Part shown: in pieces, positions 22,591-32,381 of the stretch
Position numbering within the stretch: the stretch's first letter is position 1
How the letters are laid out: each line of letters starts with the position of its first letter
Source: an uncultured Methylotenera sp.
GTDB lineage: Bacteria > Pseudomonadota > Gammaproteobacteria > Burkholderiales > Methylophilaceae
Length of the DNA: 64,000 nucleotides
NCBI RefSeq assembly: GCF_946479685.1
Contig: NZ_CAMLGS010000001.1
Span: forward strand, 1-64,000
Direction: 5' to 3'
Notes under the pieces: generated by a model
Databases searched by the model: none
The model's input: the letters and a program-made list of their open reading frames with translations, nothing else
What the model was told of the DNA's origin: nothing
Translations under genes and position numbers: made by a program

Positions 22591-23604
22591 ATGCGCTTAA
22601 CCCAAGCCCAATTAGCATCACACTTACCGCAAGGCTTGCAACCCATCTATGTGCTAGTGGGTAGCGAGCCCCTAGCGCAACGCGAGTGCCTAGATGCGAT
22701 TCGCGCCGCAGCCAATGCGCAAGGCTTTGATGAGCGCACCAGCTTAATTGTAGAGCGCAATTTCAACTGGCAGCAAATCCAGAACTTTGGCCAATCCATC
22801 TCCCTATTCTCAAGCCGCAGATTATTGGAGCTCAACATCCCCAACGGCAAGCCCGGCGTGGATGGCAGCAAGGCCTTGCAAGCACTGGCAACCAAGCCGC
22901 TACCTGACACTACTATCATTATCATCTTACCTACGCTAGAGCGTGAGGCCAAAAACAGCGCGTGGTTTGCCGCGCTAGAAGCACATGCACAGGTATTAAC
23001 CATCAATGAAGTAGATGCGGCCAACCTGCCCGCATGGATTGCCAATCGCCTAGCGCAACATGGACAGCGCACCAGCCAACAGACTCTGGAATTTCTGGCG
23101 CATCAGGTTGAAGGTAATCTGCTTGCCGCCAATCAAGAAGTACAGAAACTAAGCCTGCTCTACCCGCAAGGAGAGTTATCGGATGCGGCCGTGCGCGAGG
23201 CTGTGCTTAACGTATCGCGTTACGATGCATTTCAACTGGGTGAGGCGGTTCTGGCTGGCGATGCTGAGCGTACCGTCAGAATCCTGCAAGGCCTGCAAGA
23301 TGAAGGCGAAAACGCCGTTGCGATCATGAACCCGCTAATGTGGCTATTGCGCCCATTAGTACGCATTAAGCAAGCCGAAATGCGCGGCACTAACCTGGCC
23401 ACCGCCATGACCAACGCGCGTATCTATGGCGACAGGCAAGTACTGGTCAAACGTGCGTTATCACGGCTAAGTTTGCGCCAGCTTGATGCTGCACTGCAAA
23501 AACTGGCTGATATTGATCGAATGGCAAAAGGCGTGATGCTGGGCGATGCATGGCTGGAAATATCCAGGCTATGTTTTGGCTTGGCCAAAGTGCGCGGCCG
23601 CTAG
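22591..23604 (+). CDS. holA: DNA polymerase III delta subunit HolA
   Basis: HolA (337 residues) is the clamp-loader delta subunit that opens the beta clamp. The N-terminal domain has the family pattern LQPIYVLVGSEPLAQRECLDAIR, and the mid region HQVEGNLLAANQEVQKLSLLYP is the conserved GNLLAAxQEIEKL motif. The C-terminal oligomerisation domain (from about 210) ends with GDAWLEISRLCFGLA. It starts nine bases after lptE, giving the same lptE-holA order as E. coli. Confidence 0.95.
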   Translation: MRLTQAQLASHLPQGLQPIYVLVGSEPLAQRECLDAIRAAANAQGFDERTSLIVERNFNWQQIQNFGQSISLFSSRRLLELNIPNGKPGVDGSKALQALATKPLPDTTIIIILPTLEREAKNSAWFAALEAHAQVLTINEVDAANLPAWIANRLAQHGQRTSQQTLEFLAHQVEGNLLAANQEVQKLSLLYPQGELSDAAVREAVLNVSRYDAFQLGEAVLAGDAERTVRILQGLQDEGENAVAIMNPLMWLLRPLVRIKQAEMRGTNLATAMTNARIYGDRQVLVKRALSRLSLRQLDAALQKLADIDRMAKGVMLGDAWLEISRLCFGLAKVRGR

Positions 23605-23634
23605 CTGCAGCAAACACACGTTCATCTCTTGTTA

Positions 23635-23655
23635 ATGCATTTGCAACAAATGCAT
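23635..23655. repeat. Perfect 21-bp dyad between holA and proA
   Basis: Arms ATGCATTTG and CAAATGCAT (9 bp) flank CAA. The stem is AT-rich and no T-run follows directly, so it could be an operator or a weak terminator. It lies 48 bases upstream of proA. Confidence 0.5.
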
Positions 23656-23702
23656 GCTGCCAAATTTATTTTTATTCCGTGCAATAAAAAGTATAATAAA
23701 TC

Positions 23703-24959
23703 ATGGACATTCAACAATACATGCAAAATATCGGCGTAGAAGCACGCAAAGCTTCACGCCTTATGGCAAGTGCCGACACTAACCAAAAGAATATCGCGCT
23801 CAACGCAATTGCAGCGGCGATATTACGTGAAAAAGACACCTTGCTCGCCGCCAACAAACTAGACCTAGAGGCCGCTAAAGCCAATGGCTTAGAACCCGCT
23901 ATGCTCGACAGGCTGACCATCACTGAGAAATCCATCATCAATATGGCGGAAGGCCTGAACCAGATTGCAAGCCTAGCTGACCCAATCGGCGAGATGAGTA
24001 ACTTCAAATACCGCCCTAGCGGCATTCAGATTGGCCAAATGCGCGTACCACTGGGCGTTATCGGCATCATTTATGAAGCACGCCCTAATGTGACGGTAGA
24101 TGCGGCTGGCTTATGCATTAAATCAGGCAATGCCGCGATTTTACGCGGCGGCAGCGAGGCGATTCACTGCAATCAAGCACTAGCAAAACTGGTGCATGAG
24201 GGCCTTGCCGCAGCAGACTTGCCAACTACTGCAGTACAAATTGTAGAAACCACAGATCGTGCCGCAGTAGGTGAGCTGATTACCATGAAACAATACGTGG
24301 ATGTCATCGTGCCACGTGGTGGTAAAGGTTTGATTGAGCGCATCTCCAATGATGCCCGCATCCCTGTGATTAAGCATCTGGATGGCAACTGTCATGTATA
24401 TGTGGATGATGAAGCTGACTTTAATAAAGCGCTGCGCATCTTGGAAAACAGCAAAACACAGCGCCTTGGCACCTGCAACACCACAGAGTCATTATTGATT
24501 GCACGCTCAGTAGCGGCTGACATGCTGCCTAAGCTGGCGGCTATGCTCACCTCACATGGCATTGAGATTCGCGGCTGTGCTGAAACTTGCGCACTAGTTA
24601 GCCAGGCGATACCAGCTACAGAAGAGGATTACTACACAGAATATCTAGCCGCGATTATTTCATGCAAAGTGGTTAGCGGCTTGGATGAAGCGATTGCCCA
24701 TATTAACGAGCACTCATCACAGCATACCGAAGCCATTGTGACCGAGAACTACACCAAGTCACGCAGATTCTTGCGTGAAGTTGATTCCAGCAGCGTGATG
24801 GTGAATGCCTCTACCCGCTTTGCCGATGGCTTTGAGTATGGCTTTGGCGCAGAAATTGGCATTTCTACCGATAAGTTACACGCACGTGGCCCTGTAGGGC
24901 TAGAGGGTTTAACCTCGCTGAAATATGTGGTACTAGGTGACGGGCATGTGCGTGCTTAA
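23703..24959 (+). CDS. proA: Gamma-glutamyl phosphate reductase ProA
   Basis: ProA (418 residues) reduces gamma-glutamyl phosphate to glutamate semialdehyde with NADPH in proline synthesis. The aldehyde-dehydrogenase fold is evident; the catalytic Cys is Cys258 in [11 protein letters not shown], and [17 protein letters not shown] and PRGGKGLI are conserved. The start MDIQQYM is usual in betaproteobacterial members. No ribosome binding site is visible, and a TATAAT hexamer lies five bases upstream of the ATG. proB is not adjacent. Confidence 0.95.
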   Translation: MDIQQYMQNIGVEARKASRLMASADTNQKNIALNAIAAAILREKDTLLAANKLDLEAAKANGLEPAMLDRLTITEKSIINMAEGLNQIASLADPIGEMSNFKYRPSGIQIGQMRVPLGVIGIIYEARPNVTVDAAGLCIKSGNAAILRGGSEAIHCNQALAKLVHEGLAAADLPTTAVQIVETTDRAAVGELITMKQYVDVIVPRGGKGLIERISNDARIPVIKHLDGNCHVYVDDEADFNKALRILENSKTQRLGTCNTTESLLIARSVAADMLPKLAAMLTSHGIEIRGCAETCALVSQAIPATEEDYYTEYLAAIISCKVVSGLDEAIAHINEHSSQHTEAIVTENYTKSRRFLREVDSSSVMVNASTRFADGFEYGFGAEIGISTDKLHARGPVGLEGLTSLKYVVLGDGHVRA

Positions 24960-25103
24960 TTTCGTGCGCTAGCAGTTCACCGGACTCTGTAAACACCAAT
25001 AAAAACCGGGTATTGGGCAGCCTTGCTCAATACCCAACTTTGCTCACTAATCGCCAACTACCGTGTATGGCCGCTACGATTTAACTACCTGAATGTTGAC
25101 GCA

Positions 25104-25754
25104 ATGAACACCATAGGCATATTAGGCGGCACCTTTAACCCCATCCATTACGGGCACCTGCGCATGGCACAAGAGCTGGCGGATGATCTGCACATGGATG
25201 CAATACGCTTTATTCCTGCTGCCAACCCGCCACATAAGAATGGCGTCACCATCAGCGCGCAACAACGTGCGGCGATGGTAGCCCTGGCCATTGCCCATAA
25301 CCCACAGTTTATGCTGGATGAGCGCGAGCTAACTCGCACCGGCAGTTCCTACACCATAGACACTTTGTTTAGCCTGCGTGCGGAGCTCTGCAGCAACACC
25401 AGCCTTACCTTATTTATGGGCAGTGATGCTTTTACTCAATTTCACACTTGGCATCGCTGGCAAGAGATTCTGCAGCATTGCCATATTGCACTGGTGCAGC
25501 GACCACATAGCAATAAAAACCAAGCCAGCAATCTATTGCCCAAAATATTAGAAGACTTTCTGCATGCGCATTACACAGAAAATGGCGAAGACCTGCAAAA
25601 TCACCCTGCCGGCTATATCACTATGCGCCAAGTCACGGCTTTAGATATTTCATCGACAGCGATACGCGAAGCATTTAAACAACATAACTCCACCCGCTAC
25701 CTGATGCCAGATAGCGTGATTGATTACATTAACACGCATCAGCTTTACAAATAG
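25104..25754 (+). CDS. nadD: Nicotinate-nucleotide adenylyltransferase NadD
   Basis: NadD (216 residues) transfers AMP from ATP to nicotinate mononucleotide in NAD synthesis. The first nucleotidyl-transfer motif GGTFNPIHYGHLR and the second, ISSTAIRE, are both present. The ATG at 25104 is chosen because MNTIGILGGTFNP matches family starts, although an in-frame ATG exists 27 codons upstream. In many proteobacteria nadD is followed by rsfS and rlmH; here an M48 peptidase gene follows instead. Confidence 0.94.
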   Translation: MNTIGILGGTFNPIHYGHLRMAQELADDLHMDAIRFIPAANPPHKNGVTISAQQRAAMVALAIAHNPQFMLDERELTRTGSSYTIDTLFSLRAELCSNTSLTLFMGSDAFTQFHTWHRWQEILQHCHIALVQRPHSNKNQASNLLPKILEDFLHAHYTENGEDLQNHPAGYITMRQVTALDISSTAIREAFKQHNSTRYLMPDSVIDYINTHQLYK

Positions 25755-25765
25755 CGCTGTACACC

Positions 25766-25795
25766 ATGTTCTGTAATGCAATGTTCTATAATACA
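25766..25795. repeat. Two tandem 15-bp repeats between nadD and the M48 gene
   Basis: ATGTTCTGTAATGCA and ATGTTCTATAATACA follow each other directly and agree at 13 of 15 positions. A related tandem repeat with the same 15-bp period occurs at 39895-39937. The second copy contains TATAAT, so a promoter role for the following gene is possible. Confidence 0.45.
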
Positions 25796-25880
25796 AATGA
25801 CATAGATGCTATCTATGATAGCTATATTGAAGCCAGCAATTTTAAACCAACACCACGCGTTACACAGACGAGCCCACACC

Positions 25881-27470
25881 ATGAAATTACAGTTACCACA
25901 GCCTTTTTACACTAAGCTAAACCTCGGTATGCTAAACCTCGGTTTGGCCTTGTCGTTAATCTTGACTGTAACGGCTTGTGGCGTGAATCCTGTCACCAAA
26001 AAACGTGAGTTTCAATTTGTATCCGAGGCGCAGGAAATCTCCATCGGCACCCAAAACTACGCGCCTACGCGCCAATCGCAAGGCGGGGATTATGTACTCG
26101 ACCCGGAGTTGACCGCATACATACAAAGCGTGGGCAATAAATTAGCCGCGGTATCCGACCGCAAGCTGCCATATGAATTCACCCTGCTCAATGACTCTGT
26201 ACCCAACGCCTGGGCTATGCCTGGCGGCAAGATTGCATTTAACCGCGGCCTGCTCTACGAGCTCAACAGCGAAGCCGAGTTAGCTGCCGTGATGGGGCAT
26301 GAACTAGTACACGCCGCAGCACGCCACGGCGCCCAAGGGATGGAGCGTGGAATATTCCTGCAAGGTGCAATGATAGCCGTTGGCATAGGCGCACAGAATA
26401 CGGACTATGCCAACCTGATTGTGGGCGGCGCGCAAGCTGGTGCGCAACTGGTGAATAGCAAGTATGGCCGCGATGCAGAAAGCGAGTCAGACTTATACGG
26501 CATGCAATACATGAAAAAGGCTGGCTACGACCCAGCTGCTGCCGTGACCTTGCAGGAAACGTTTGTCAGACTGAGCGCAGACCGCAAGAGCAGCTTTATT
26601 GATGGCTTGTTTGCCAGCCATCCGCCATCAGAAGCACGGGTAGAAGCGAATAAAGCAACGTTGGCGCAGATTGGTGCCGGCGGTGATTGGGGTAAGGAAA
26701 TTTATAAACAAAAAACGGCTAAATTACGCGCTACCCAAGGCGCATATAAAGCCTACGATGAGGCAGTAAAAGCACTCAGCGAAAAGAATATAGAAAAAGC
26801 CAAGACCCTGATAAATCAAGCCATCGCAGGTGAGCCACGTGAAGCACGCTTTCAAGAATTGTTAGGGGATATCGCTCTCACCGAGAAGAAACCGCAAGAT
26901 GCATTAAAACTGTATGCAAAAGCCATTAAAATGCAGCCAGATTACTTTAAACCGCATATTCAAAGTGGCATCGCCTTATTCAACATGGGCAAAAAGGCAG
27001 AAGCTGAGCCGTACTTAAAACGAGCTAATGAACTGCTACCAACCGCACCCGGGCATGCGCTCTTAGGCCAAATTGCAGAAGAGCGTGGGCAAACGGATAT
27101 CGCCCTGCAGCACTACCAAGTCGCTGCTGGCTCGAACTCGGATATCGGCAAAGATGCTATCGCCAGAGCGGTACACCTCGATTTACCGCGCAATCCGGCC
27201 AAATACATAAAATCTGGCATCCAGCACGATAATTACGGTAATTTATTTGCCGTGGTACAGAATGACACGCCAGTATCGCTACGTAGCGTACAAGTGCGCG
27301 TGATTAAATATAATGCCGCTGGTCGCGCCATCGCGCAAAGCCAGCCACTGCTGATTAGCGGCGTAGCACCCGGAAAGCGCAATCAAGTGGCGGTGGGTGA
27401 ACACGTTGCCACGCCACAGGAGGCGAATCTGTACAAAGTGGTGGTGGAAGCTGCGGACCTAGCACAGTAA
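25881..27470 (+). CDS. M48-family metalloprotease lipoprotein with TPR repeats (BepA-like)
   Basis: From the ATG at 25881 the product is 529 residues. A lipoprotein signal ends in LTVTAC (Cys33). The M48 peptidase domain has HELVH (140-144) with zinc-binding His140 and His144 and catalytic Glu141, and a DAESESDLYGMQYM segment with the third ligand. TPR-like helices occupy about 285-410, and a unique C-terminal beta-rich part follows. The architecture resembles BepA/YfgC, which degrades stalled LptD and other outer-membrane proteins; with lptD, lptE and surA nearby this role is attractive but inferred. An upstream in-frame ATG would spoil the signal peptide. Confidence 0.85.
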   Translation: MKLQLPQPFYTKLNLGMLNLGLALSLILTVTACGVNPVTKKREFQFVSEAQEISIGTQNYAPTRQSQGGDYVLDPELTAYIQSVGNKLAAVSDRKLPYEFTLLNDSVPNAWAMPGGKIAFNRGLLYELNSEAELAAVMGHELVHAAARHGAQGMERGIFLQGAMIAVGIGAQNTDYANLIVGGAQAGAQLVNSKYGRDAESESDLYGMQYMKKAGYDPAAAVTLQETFVRLSADRKSSFIDGLFASHPPSEARVEANKATLAQIGAGGDWGKEIYKQKTAKLRATQGAYKAYDEAVKALSEKNIEKAKTLINQAIAGEPREARFQELLGDIALTEKKPQDALKLYAKAIKMQPDYFKPHIQSGIALFNMGKKAEAEPYLKRANELLPTAPGHALLGQIAEERGQTDIALQHYQVAAGSNSDIGKDAIARAVHLDLPRNPAKYIKSGIQHDNYGNLFAVVQNDTPVSLRSVQVRVIKYNAAGRAIAQSQPLLISGVAPGKRNQVAVGEHVATPQEANLYKVVVEAADLAQ

Positions 27471-27588
27471 AGCACACAGGAAAACATAGACAGGCCGCAA
27501 CGCAGGCGCATCGCGACTTAAGAGATTAACTAGCTAAGCTACAACAATGAGCTGCTTAACCAGCTAGCCAAGCATACGACTAACTGAA

Positions 27589-28257
27589 TTAGCTGTGATT
27601 TTGCAGTAGATCCAGATCTAAACTGGCTTCTTGCTGCCAACCCACCACACCCAGACATGGCGCAGCAATACGTTGTTGTAAACTCGCAAGGTTTTCTGCA
27701 AATACCGGCATCTCTGGCTCAAGCTGGTTGGCAACCCAGCCAGCCAAGCGTAGCCCACGTGCCTGAATCGCCTCTACCGTGAGCAAGGCATGGTTAATGC
27801 AGCCTAAACGCATTCCCACCATTAAAATCACTGGGATATTCAGCATTACCGCCAAATCAGCCAAGGTATGCTGCTCATTCAATGGCACCAGAAAGCCACC
27901 CGCACCCTCCACCACCACGATATCCGCCAAAGAACTCAGCTGCTGATACGCACATATCACTTGCGCACAGTCTACAGCTTGCCCTGCTTGCGTAGCCGCA
28001 ATATGCGGCGCAATCGCCGGTTCAAAACGATAAGGGTTGATCAGGTCTAGCGGTGCAGTCACGTTACTGGCGGCAGTTAACGCTTGCACATCGTCATTTA
28101 ATAACTCACCACCCGGCATGACGTTACAGCCGGATGCCAGCGGCTTCATGCCAACTGTTTGATAGCCGGCGCGCACAAAATGCTTAATCAACGCACTAGC
28201 GATATAGGTTTTGCCTACGTTGGTATCGGTGCCGATGACAAAATAAGATGACAGCAT
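27589..28257 (-). CDS. bioD: ATP-dependent dethiobiotin synthetase BioD
   Basis: BioD (about 222 residues) closes the ureido ring of dethiobiotin using CO2 and ATP. The P-loop is GTDTNVGKT, followed by the KPLASGC substrate motif and VEGAGGFLVPL. The ATG at 28257 is preferred; a TTG seven codons earlier is the alternative, and neither has a good binding site. It is the last gene of the minus-strand biotin operon, 32 bases after bioC. Confidence 0.94.
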   Translation of the reverse strand: MLSSYFVIGTDTNVGKTYIASALIKHFVRAGYQTVGMKPLASGCNVMPGGELLNDDVQALTAASNVTAPLDLINPYRFEPAIAPHIAATQAGQAVDCAQVICAYQQLSSLADIVVVEGAGGFLVPLNEQHTLADLAVMLNIPVILMVGMRLGCINHALLTVEAIQARGLRLAGWVANQLEPEMPVFAENLASLQQRIAAPCLGVVGWQQEASLDLDLLQNHS

Positions 28258-28289
28258 ATTGGGGCTAACTGGGTTCAACTGTAATATAG

Positions 28290-29186
28290 TTATCGTTTAG
28301 GGGAGAAATGAATGGGCACGGCACCGTCTGGCAATATCTCTTTATCTTTAGCGCGCCAGGCATGACCATACACCACCTCAAAGGTCGCAGGCAGTTTGCC
28401 ATCTTGCCTAAACTGCTCGTAGGCAGCTTCCAGCTTGGTGAAAAAGCCACGGCCAAGCAAACCGCGAGCACGGCCATCAGTGGCATTGTGCGCGCCTATG
28501 CTCTTCAGGTCGCGCATCACGCTTTTCACATCGTCATAGGTCAGCGTAAAGCGTTCCACATCTAATACCGGCGCATTAAAACCGGCTCGTACCAAGGCAT
28601 CACCAATATCGTGCATATCAATAAAACGGCTGATACTGGTATAGCCACTGGCGCTACTGGTAGCGACCCTGAGCTCACGTAGCGTATCCGGCCCAAACGT
28701 GCTGAACGTCAGCAGACCTTCTGGCTGCAATACACGGTGAAACTCCTGTAGCGCCGCGTCTAAATCATTGCACCACTGTATGGCAACGTTAGACCACACC
28801 ATACTCACGCTGGCGCTCGCCAGCGGTAATGCTTCAATATCGCCACACACCAGATTTTGCTTAGTCAGCCCAACCAGTGATTTCAGCGCTTGCAACACAC
28901 CTACATCGCTGTAGGTTTTACGTGTTTGTTGTAACATCGGGTAGGCAAAATCCAGTGATACCACCTGTGCCGCGCTATATTTCTTCTGTAACGCATGACT
29001 ACCTAAACCAGTGCCGCAGCCAGCATCTAATATCACCTGCGGATTCAGTTTAACCAAATCCAAGCGACTGAGCATTTCCTCACGTACTTGTTTTTGCAGG
29101 ATAGCAGCGGCATCATAAGTTTCTGCCGCACGTCCAAAAGAGGCGCGCGCGCGCGCTTTATCTATGCGATAAATATCGTCTGTCAT
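28290..29186 (-). CDS. bioC: Malonyl-ACP O-methyltransferase BioC
   Basis: A 298-residue SAM-dependent methyltransferase. The N-terminal RASFGRAAETYDAAAILQ is the usual BioC start, and VILDAGCGTGLGS is SAM motif I. BioC methylates malonyl-ACP so that fatty acid synthesis can elongate it to pimeloyl-ACP methyl ester. It lies between bioD and bioH, and BioH removes the methyl group, so the complete BioC-BioH pimelate route is encoded here. Confidence 0.94.
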   Translation of the reverse strand: MTDDIYRIDKARARASFGRAAETYDAAAILQKQVREEMLSRLDLVKLNPQVILDAGCGTGLGSHALQKKYSAAQVVSLDFAYPMLQQTRKTYSDVGVLQALKSLVGLTKQNLVCGDIEALPLASASVSMVWSNVAIQWCNDLDAALQEFHRVLQPEGLLTFSTFGPDTLRELRVATSSASGYTSISRFIDMHDIGDALVRAGFNAPVLDVERFTLTYDDVKSVMRDLKSIGAHNATDGRARGLLGRGFFTKLEAAYEQFRQDGKLPATFEVVYGHAWRAKDKEILPDGAVPIHFSPKR

Positions 29187-29191
29187 TGTGG

Positions 29192-30004
29192 TTACTGCAC
29201 TTGAGGCTCTAAAAATTGCACAATGGCATCAATAAACTGTTCTTGATGCGATAAAAAGGGGGCATGTGACGCTCCTGCCATCACTCGCAAATAAGCTACG
29301 GGCAAGGTTTTCATCATCCAATGTGCAGCCTGCACCGGCGCCAAGCTGTCGCGGTCGCCATGCACAAGCAATGTAGGTTTTCTTAAATGTTCAATTTCTG
29401 CACGCAAATCAGTTTCCAGCAGGATATTCAGTGCGCGGTATAAAGTTTGCGAAGTGGGCGCCGGACGTTCAGCAAATTTATTACGCAATAATTTAACCGT
29501 ACTTCTGGCATCGCTCGCCCCCATGCATTGCAGGGTTAAAAACTGTGTCATGGTCTTGTGATAATCTTCATTCACATTATCTGCAAAGTTGCCGAAAACT
29601 TCAGGCTCAATGCCAATATCCCAAGTGGATTTATACTCCACACTTTCCTGGTCAAAGCTCTTATTCACAAAACAAGGCGTTGCACCCACCAGCACCAAAC
29701 GGCGTACCAAATCAGGGTAATCCAAGGCTATACGCATAGCAACCTGGGCGCCTAAAGACCAACCCACGACATCGGCATGCGCCGGCAGCACCTCTGCCAC
29801 CTTTTCTGCAATGGCAGATAAGTGAAATGGCTCGATCGGGCGGCTTAGCCCCATGCCAGGCAAATCGATAATATGCAGCGTAAACAGCTTGCTTAGCTTT
29901 TTCACAAGCGGCTGCCAGACCGCGCCATTCATCCCCCATCCGTGAAGCAGCACTAGGTTAGGGCCAGTCCCAATGGTTTCAACGTGGAGATGATTCGCGA
30001 TCAT
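29192..30004 (-). CDS. bioH: Pimeloyl-ACP methyl ester carboxylesterase BioH
   Basis: An alpha/beta hydrolase of 270 residues. The nucleophile elbow is GWSLGAQ (Ser83), the acid is in LVHGDRDSLAP and the catalytic His in GASHAPFLSH. The oxyanion segment LLHGWGMNGAVW matches BioH. It frees pimeloyl-ACP after elongation. The start overlaps the end of bioF by four bases, which points to translational coupling. Confidence 0.95.
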   Translation of the reverse strand: MIANHLHVETIGTGPNLVLLHGWGMNGAVWQPLVKKLSKLFTLHIIDLPGMGLSRPIEPFHLSAIAEKVAEVLPAHADVVGWSLGAQVAMRIALDYPDLVRRLVLVGATPCFVNKSFDQESVEYKSTWDIGIEPEVFGNFADNVNEDYHKTMTQFLTLQCMGASDARSTVKLLRNKFAERPAPTSQTLYRALNILLETDLRAEIEHLRKPTLLVHGDRDSLAPVQAAHWMMKTLPVAYLRVMAGASHAPFLSHQEQFIDAIVQFLEPQVQ

Positions 30005-31164
30005 GCACTCAGCTCACTTTCTGCCTGATGAATAGTAGCAACCAGTTTCTTCATGTCATCCAATGTATGCGCTGCCGATAATGAGATACGCAGCCTTGCC
30101 GTTCCCACTGGCACGGTAGGTGGACGTATCGCCGGCACCAAAATGCCGCGAGCTTGCAGATACTCACTGAGCGCCAACGCTTCTAAGTTATCGCCTACAA
30201 CCAAAGGCTGTATGGTGGTGTCAGAATCCATTAAGTGCCACTTGTTAAGCTTGAGGTTCGCTTTCAGATACTGGATTAAAGCTTGCAGGTTAGCGCGCAG
30301 ATGATCACCCTGCTCTATTAACTTAACCGATGCAGAAAGGGTAGCAGATAAAGCTGGCGGCGCTGGCGTAGAGTACACATAGCTCTTTGCCTTTTGAATC
30401 AAGTAATCAATCACCACTTGCTCACCCGCCACAAACGCACCCGCTACGCCAGCAGCCTTACCTAAGGTTGCCATCATAATGATGCGTGGTGATTTAATCT
30501 TGAAATGACTTAATGAGCCTTTGCCATGCTCACCTAACACGCCAAAACCATGTGCGTCATCGATATAAAGATAAGCATCATATTTTTCACACAGCGCCAG
30601 ATATTCAGGAATAGGCGCTATATCACCATCCATGCTGAATACCGCATCGGCAGCAATCAGCTTATGCTTGGCGGTACTGGCCTGCAATAACTTTTCCAGT
30701 GCAGCTACATCATTGTGCGGATAGCGATGAAACTCTGCGTGCGAAAAATAACCGCCATCGTTCAAGCAGGCATGGTTTAATTTATCTGCAAAAATCGCGT
30801 CACCGCGTCCCACCAATGCACCTAGCACACCGATGTTAGCCATATAGCCGGTAGAAAATAGCAATGCCGCAGGCAGCTCCACAAAACGTGCAAGCTGCTG
30901 CTCAAGCACATCATGGTAACGATGGTGGCCGGTAATCAAACCAGAGGCACCACTACCCACGCCAGAGTCGCCAGCCGCTTTTTGCATGGTGGCAATTAAC
31001 TCAGGATGATTGGCCAAGCCCAGATAATCGTTACTGCAAAAAGAAAGATATGGCTGCTCATTGGCAACAATACGCTCAGCTTGTGGCGAATCCAACAAAC
31101 GACGCTGGCGCAATAAGCCATCGGCTTTGCGCTGGTCAAGTTCACGCTGTAAAGAAGCTAACAT
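30001..31164 (-). CDS. bioF: 8-amino-7-oxononanoate synthase BioF
   Basis: BioF (387 residues) condenses pimeloyl-ACP with alanine using pyridoxal phosphate. The cofactor lysine is Lys236 in MMATLGKAAGVAGAF, and the IDDAHGFGVLGEHGKG segment holds the Asp and His that contact PLP. SFCSNDYLGLANHPE and GSGASGLITGHHRYH are family landmarks. It starts nine bases after bioB. bioA, which makes the next intermediate, is not in this window. Confidence 0.96.
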   Translation of the reverse strand: MLASLQRELDQRKADGLLRQRRLLDSPQAERIVANEQPYLSFCSNDYLGLANHPELIATMQKAAGDSGVGSGASGLITGHHRYHDVLEQQLARFVELPAALLFSTGYMANIGVLGALVGRGDAIFADKLNHACLNDGGYFSHAEFHRYPHNDVAALEKLLQASTAKHKLIAADAVFSMDGDIAPIPEYLALCEKYDAYLYIDDAHGFGVLGEHGKGSLSHFKIKSPRIIMMATLGKAAGVAGAFVAGEQVVIDYLIQKAKSYVYSTPAPPALSATLSASVKLIEQGDHLRANLQALIQYLKANLKLNKWHLMDSDTTIQPLVVGDNLEALALSEYLQARGILVPAIRPPTVPVGTARLRISLSAAHTLDDMKKLVATIHQAESELSA

Positions 31165-31173
31165 GAGTAGCGA

Positions 31174-32235
31174 CTAAATCTTGTTAATGCCAAGTTTGGC
31201 AAATAACTGCTTATCGGTTTCCGCTTCCGGATTGCCGGTAGTCAGCAGTTTTTCACCGTAGAAAATACTGTTGGCACCTGCCAGGAAACACAATGCCTGA
31301 ATACCTTCATGCATGCTTTGACGGCCAGCAGATAAGCGCACAAAACTATTTGGCATAGTGATACGTGCCGCTGCAATCGTGCGTACAAACTCTAGTGGGT
31401 CCAGCTCATCCGTACCGTGTAACGGCGTACCTTCCACCTGAGTCAATAAGTTGATTGGCACGCTTTCCGGTGGGCGTTCCATATTAGCCAATTGTGCCAG
31501 CAAGCCAGCACGTTGATTACGTGATTCGCCCATACCGATAATACCGCCGCTACATACATTGATATCTACGTTACGCACGCGGTCCAGTGTATCCAAACGG
31601 TCTTGATAAGTACGCGTAGTAATTACTTCGCCATAGAACTCTGGCGCGGTGTCCAGATTGTGGTTGTAATAATCTAAACCTGCTTCTTTTAGCTGTTCAG
31701 CCTGGCCTTCTTTTAACATACCTAAAGTCGCACAAGTCTCCAAGCCCATGGCTTTTACTTCGGCAATCATTTTCAGCACCGGCTCTAAATCGCGCTGTTT
31801 TGGGCCGCGCCATGCAGCACCCATACAGAAGCGGCTAGCTCCATTGTCTTTTGCTTCCTGTGCAGCAGCCAACACATCATCTAAAGCCATCAACGGCTCA
31901 CTTTCCACGTCGGTGTGGTAACGCGCAGCTTGTGGGCAGTAGCCACAATCTTCAGAGCAGCCACCGGTTTTAATTGAAAGCAAAGTACTCACTTGCACCG
32001 CATTCGGGTCAAAGTTTTCACGATGTACAGTTTGTGCACGATGCATCAAATCACTGAACGGTAATTCAAACAGTTCTACAATCTGTGCAACGCTCCAGCG
32101 ATTAACAGTTCTCTCTTCATGTGCATGCGTACCGCATGATTTGTTCAAGCCGGCTTTTAGGCTATCGGTATTGATGACTGCTTCATTAGCATTGCTTGCG
32201 CAGGGCGTAGCTGATTGGGTTGATGATTCAAGCAT
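31174..32235 (-). CDS. bioB: Biotin synthase BioB
   Basis: Radical SAM enzyme of 353 residues that inserts sulfur into dethiobiotin. The cluster motif CSEDCGYC gives Cys93, Cys97 and Cys100 from the chosen start. [11 protein letters not shown] and RLSAGRQSM are further family motifs. The ATG at 32235 has AAGGA seven bases upstream, so it is preferred to an in-frame GTG seven codons earlier. The N-terminal 45 or so residues are an extension rich in Ser, Ala and Asn compared with E. coli. It heads the operon bioB-F-H-C-D. Confidence 0.97.
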   Translation of the reverse strand: MLESSTQSATPCASNANEAVINTDSLKAGLNKSCGTHAHEERTVNRWSVAQIVELFELPFSDLMHRAQTVHRENFDPNAVQVSTLLSIKTGGCSEDCGYCPQAARYHTDVESEPLMALDDVLAAAQEAKDNGASRFCMGAAWRGPKQRDLEPVLKMIAEVKAMGLETCATLGMLKEGQAEQLKEAGLDYYNHNLDTAPEFYGEVITTRTYQDRLDTLDRVRNVDINVCSGGIIGMGESRNQRAGLLAQLANMERPPESVPINLLTQVEGTPLHGTDELDPLEFVRTIAAARITMPNSFVRLSAGRQSMHEGIQALCFLAGANSIFYGEKLLTTGNPEAETDKQLFAKLGINKI

Positions 32236-32246
32236 GATATTTCCTT

Positions 32247-32270
32247 GTATATTCACTAAGGTATATTCAC
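32247..32270. promoter_or_regulatory. Direct repeats upstream of bioB, candidate operator
   Basis: GTATATTCAC occurs at 32247-32256 and again at 32261-32270, 12 bases upstream of the bioB start on the opposite strand. This is not the classical BirA operator. The repeats could serve a regulator of the biotin operon or of the divergent comF; no family can be named. Confidence 0.35.
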
Positions 32271-32381
32271 AAAACTGATGATAATGTGAATTTGAGATAG
32301 AATTTGAGTGCGATTATACATTGTCAACAAAACTAGCTGCAAATTTTGAACAATAGATTAAAATTTAAGCAAACCACTTAT

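Noticed and set aside
32236..32381. BirA operator before bioB
   Set aside because: Only TTGT-like fragments are present; the inverted TTGTAAACC half-sites are not.
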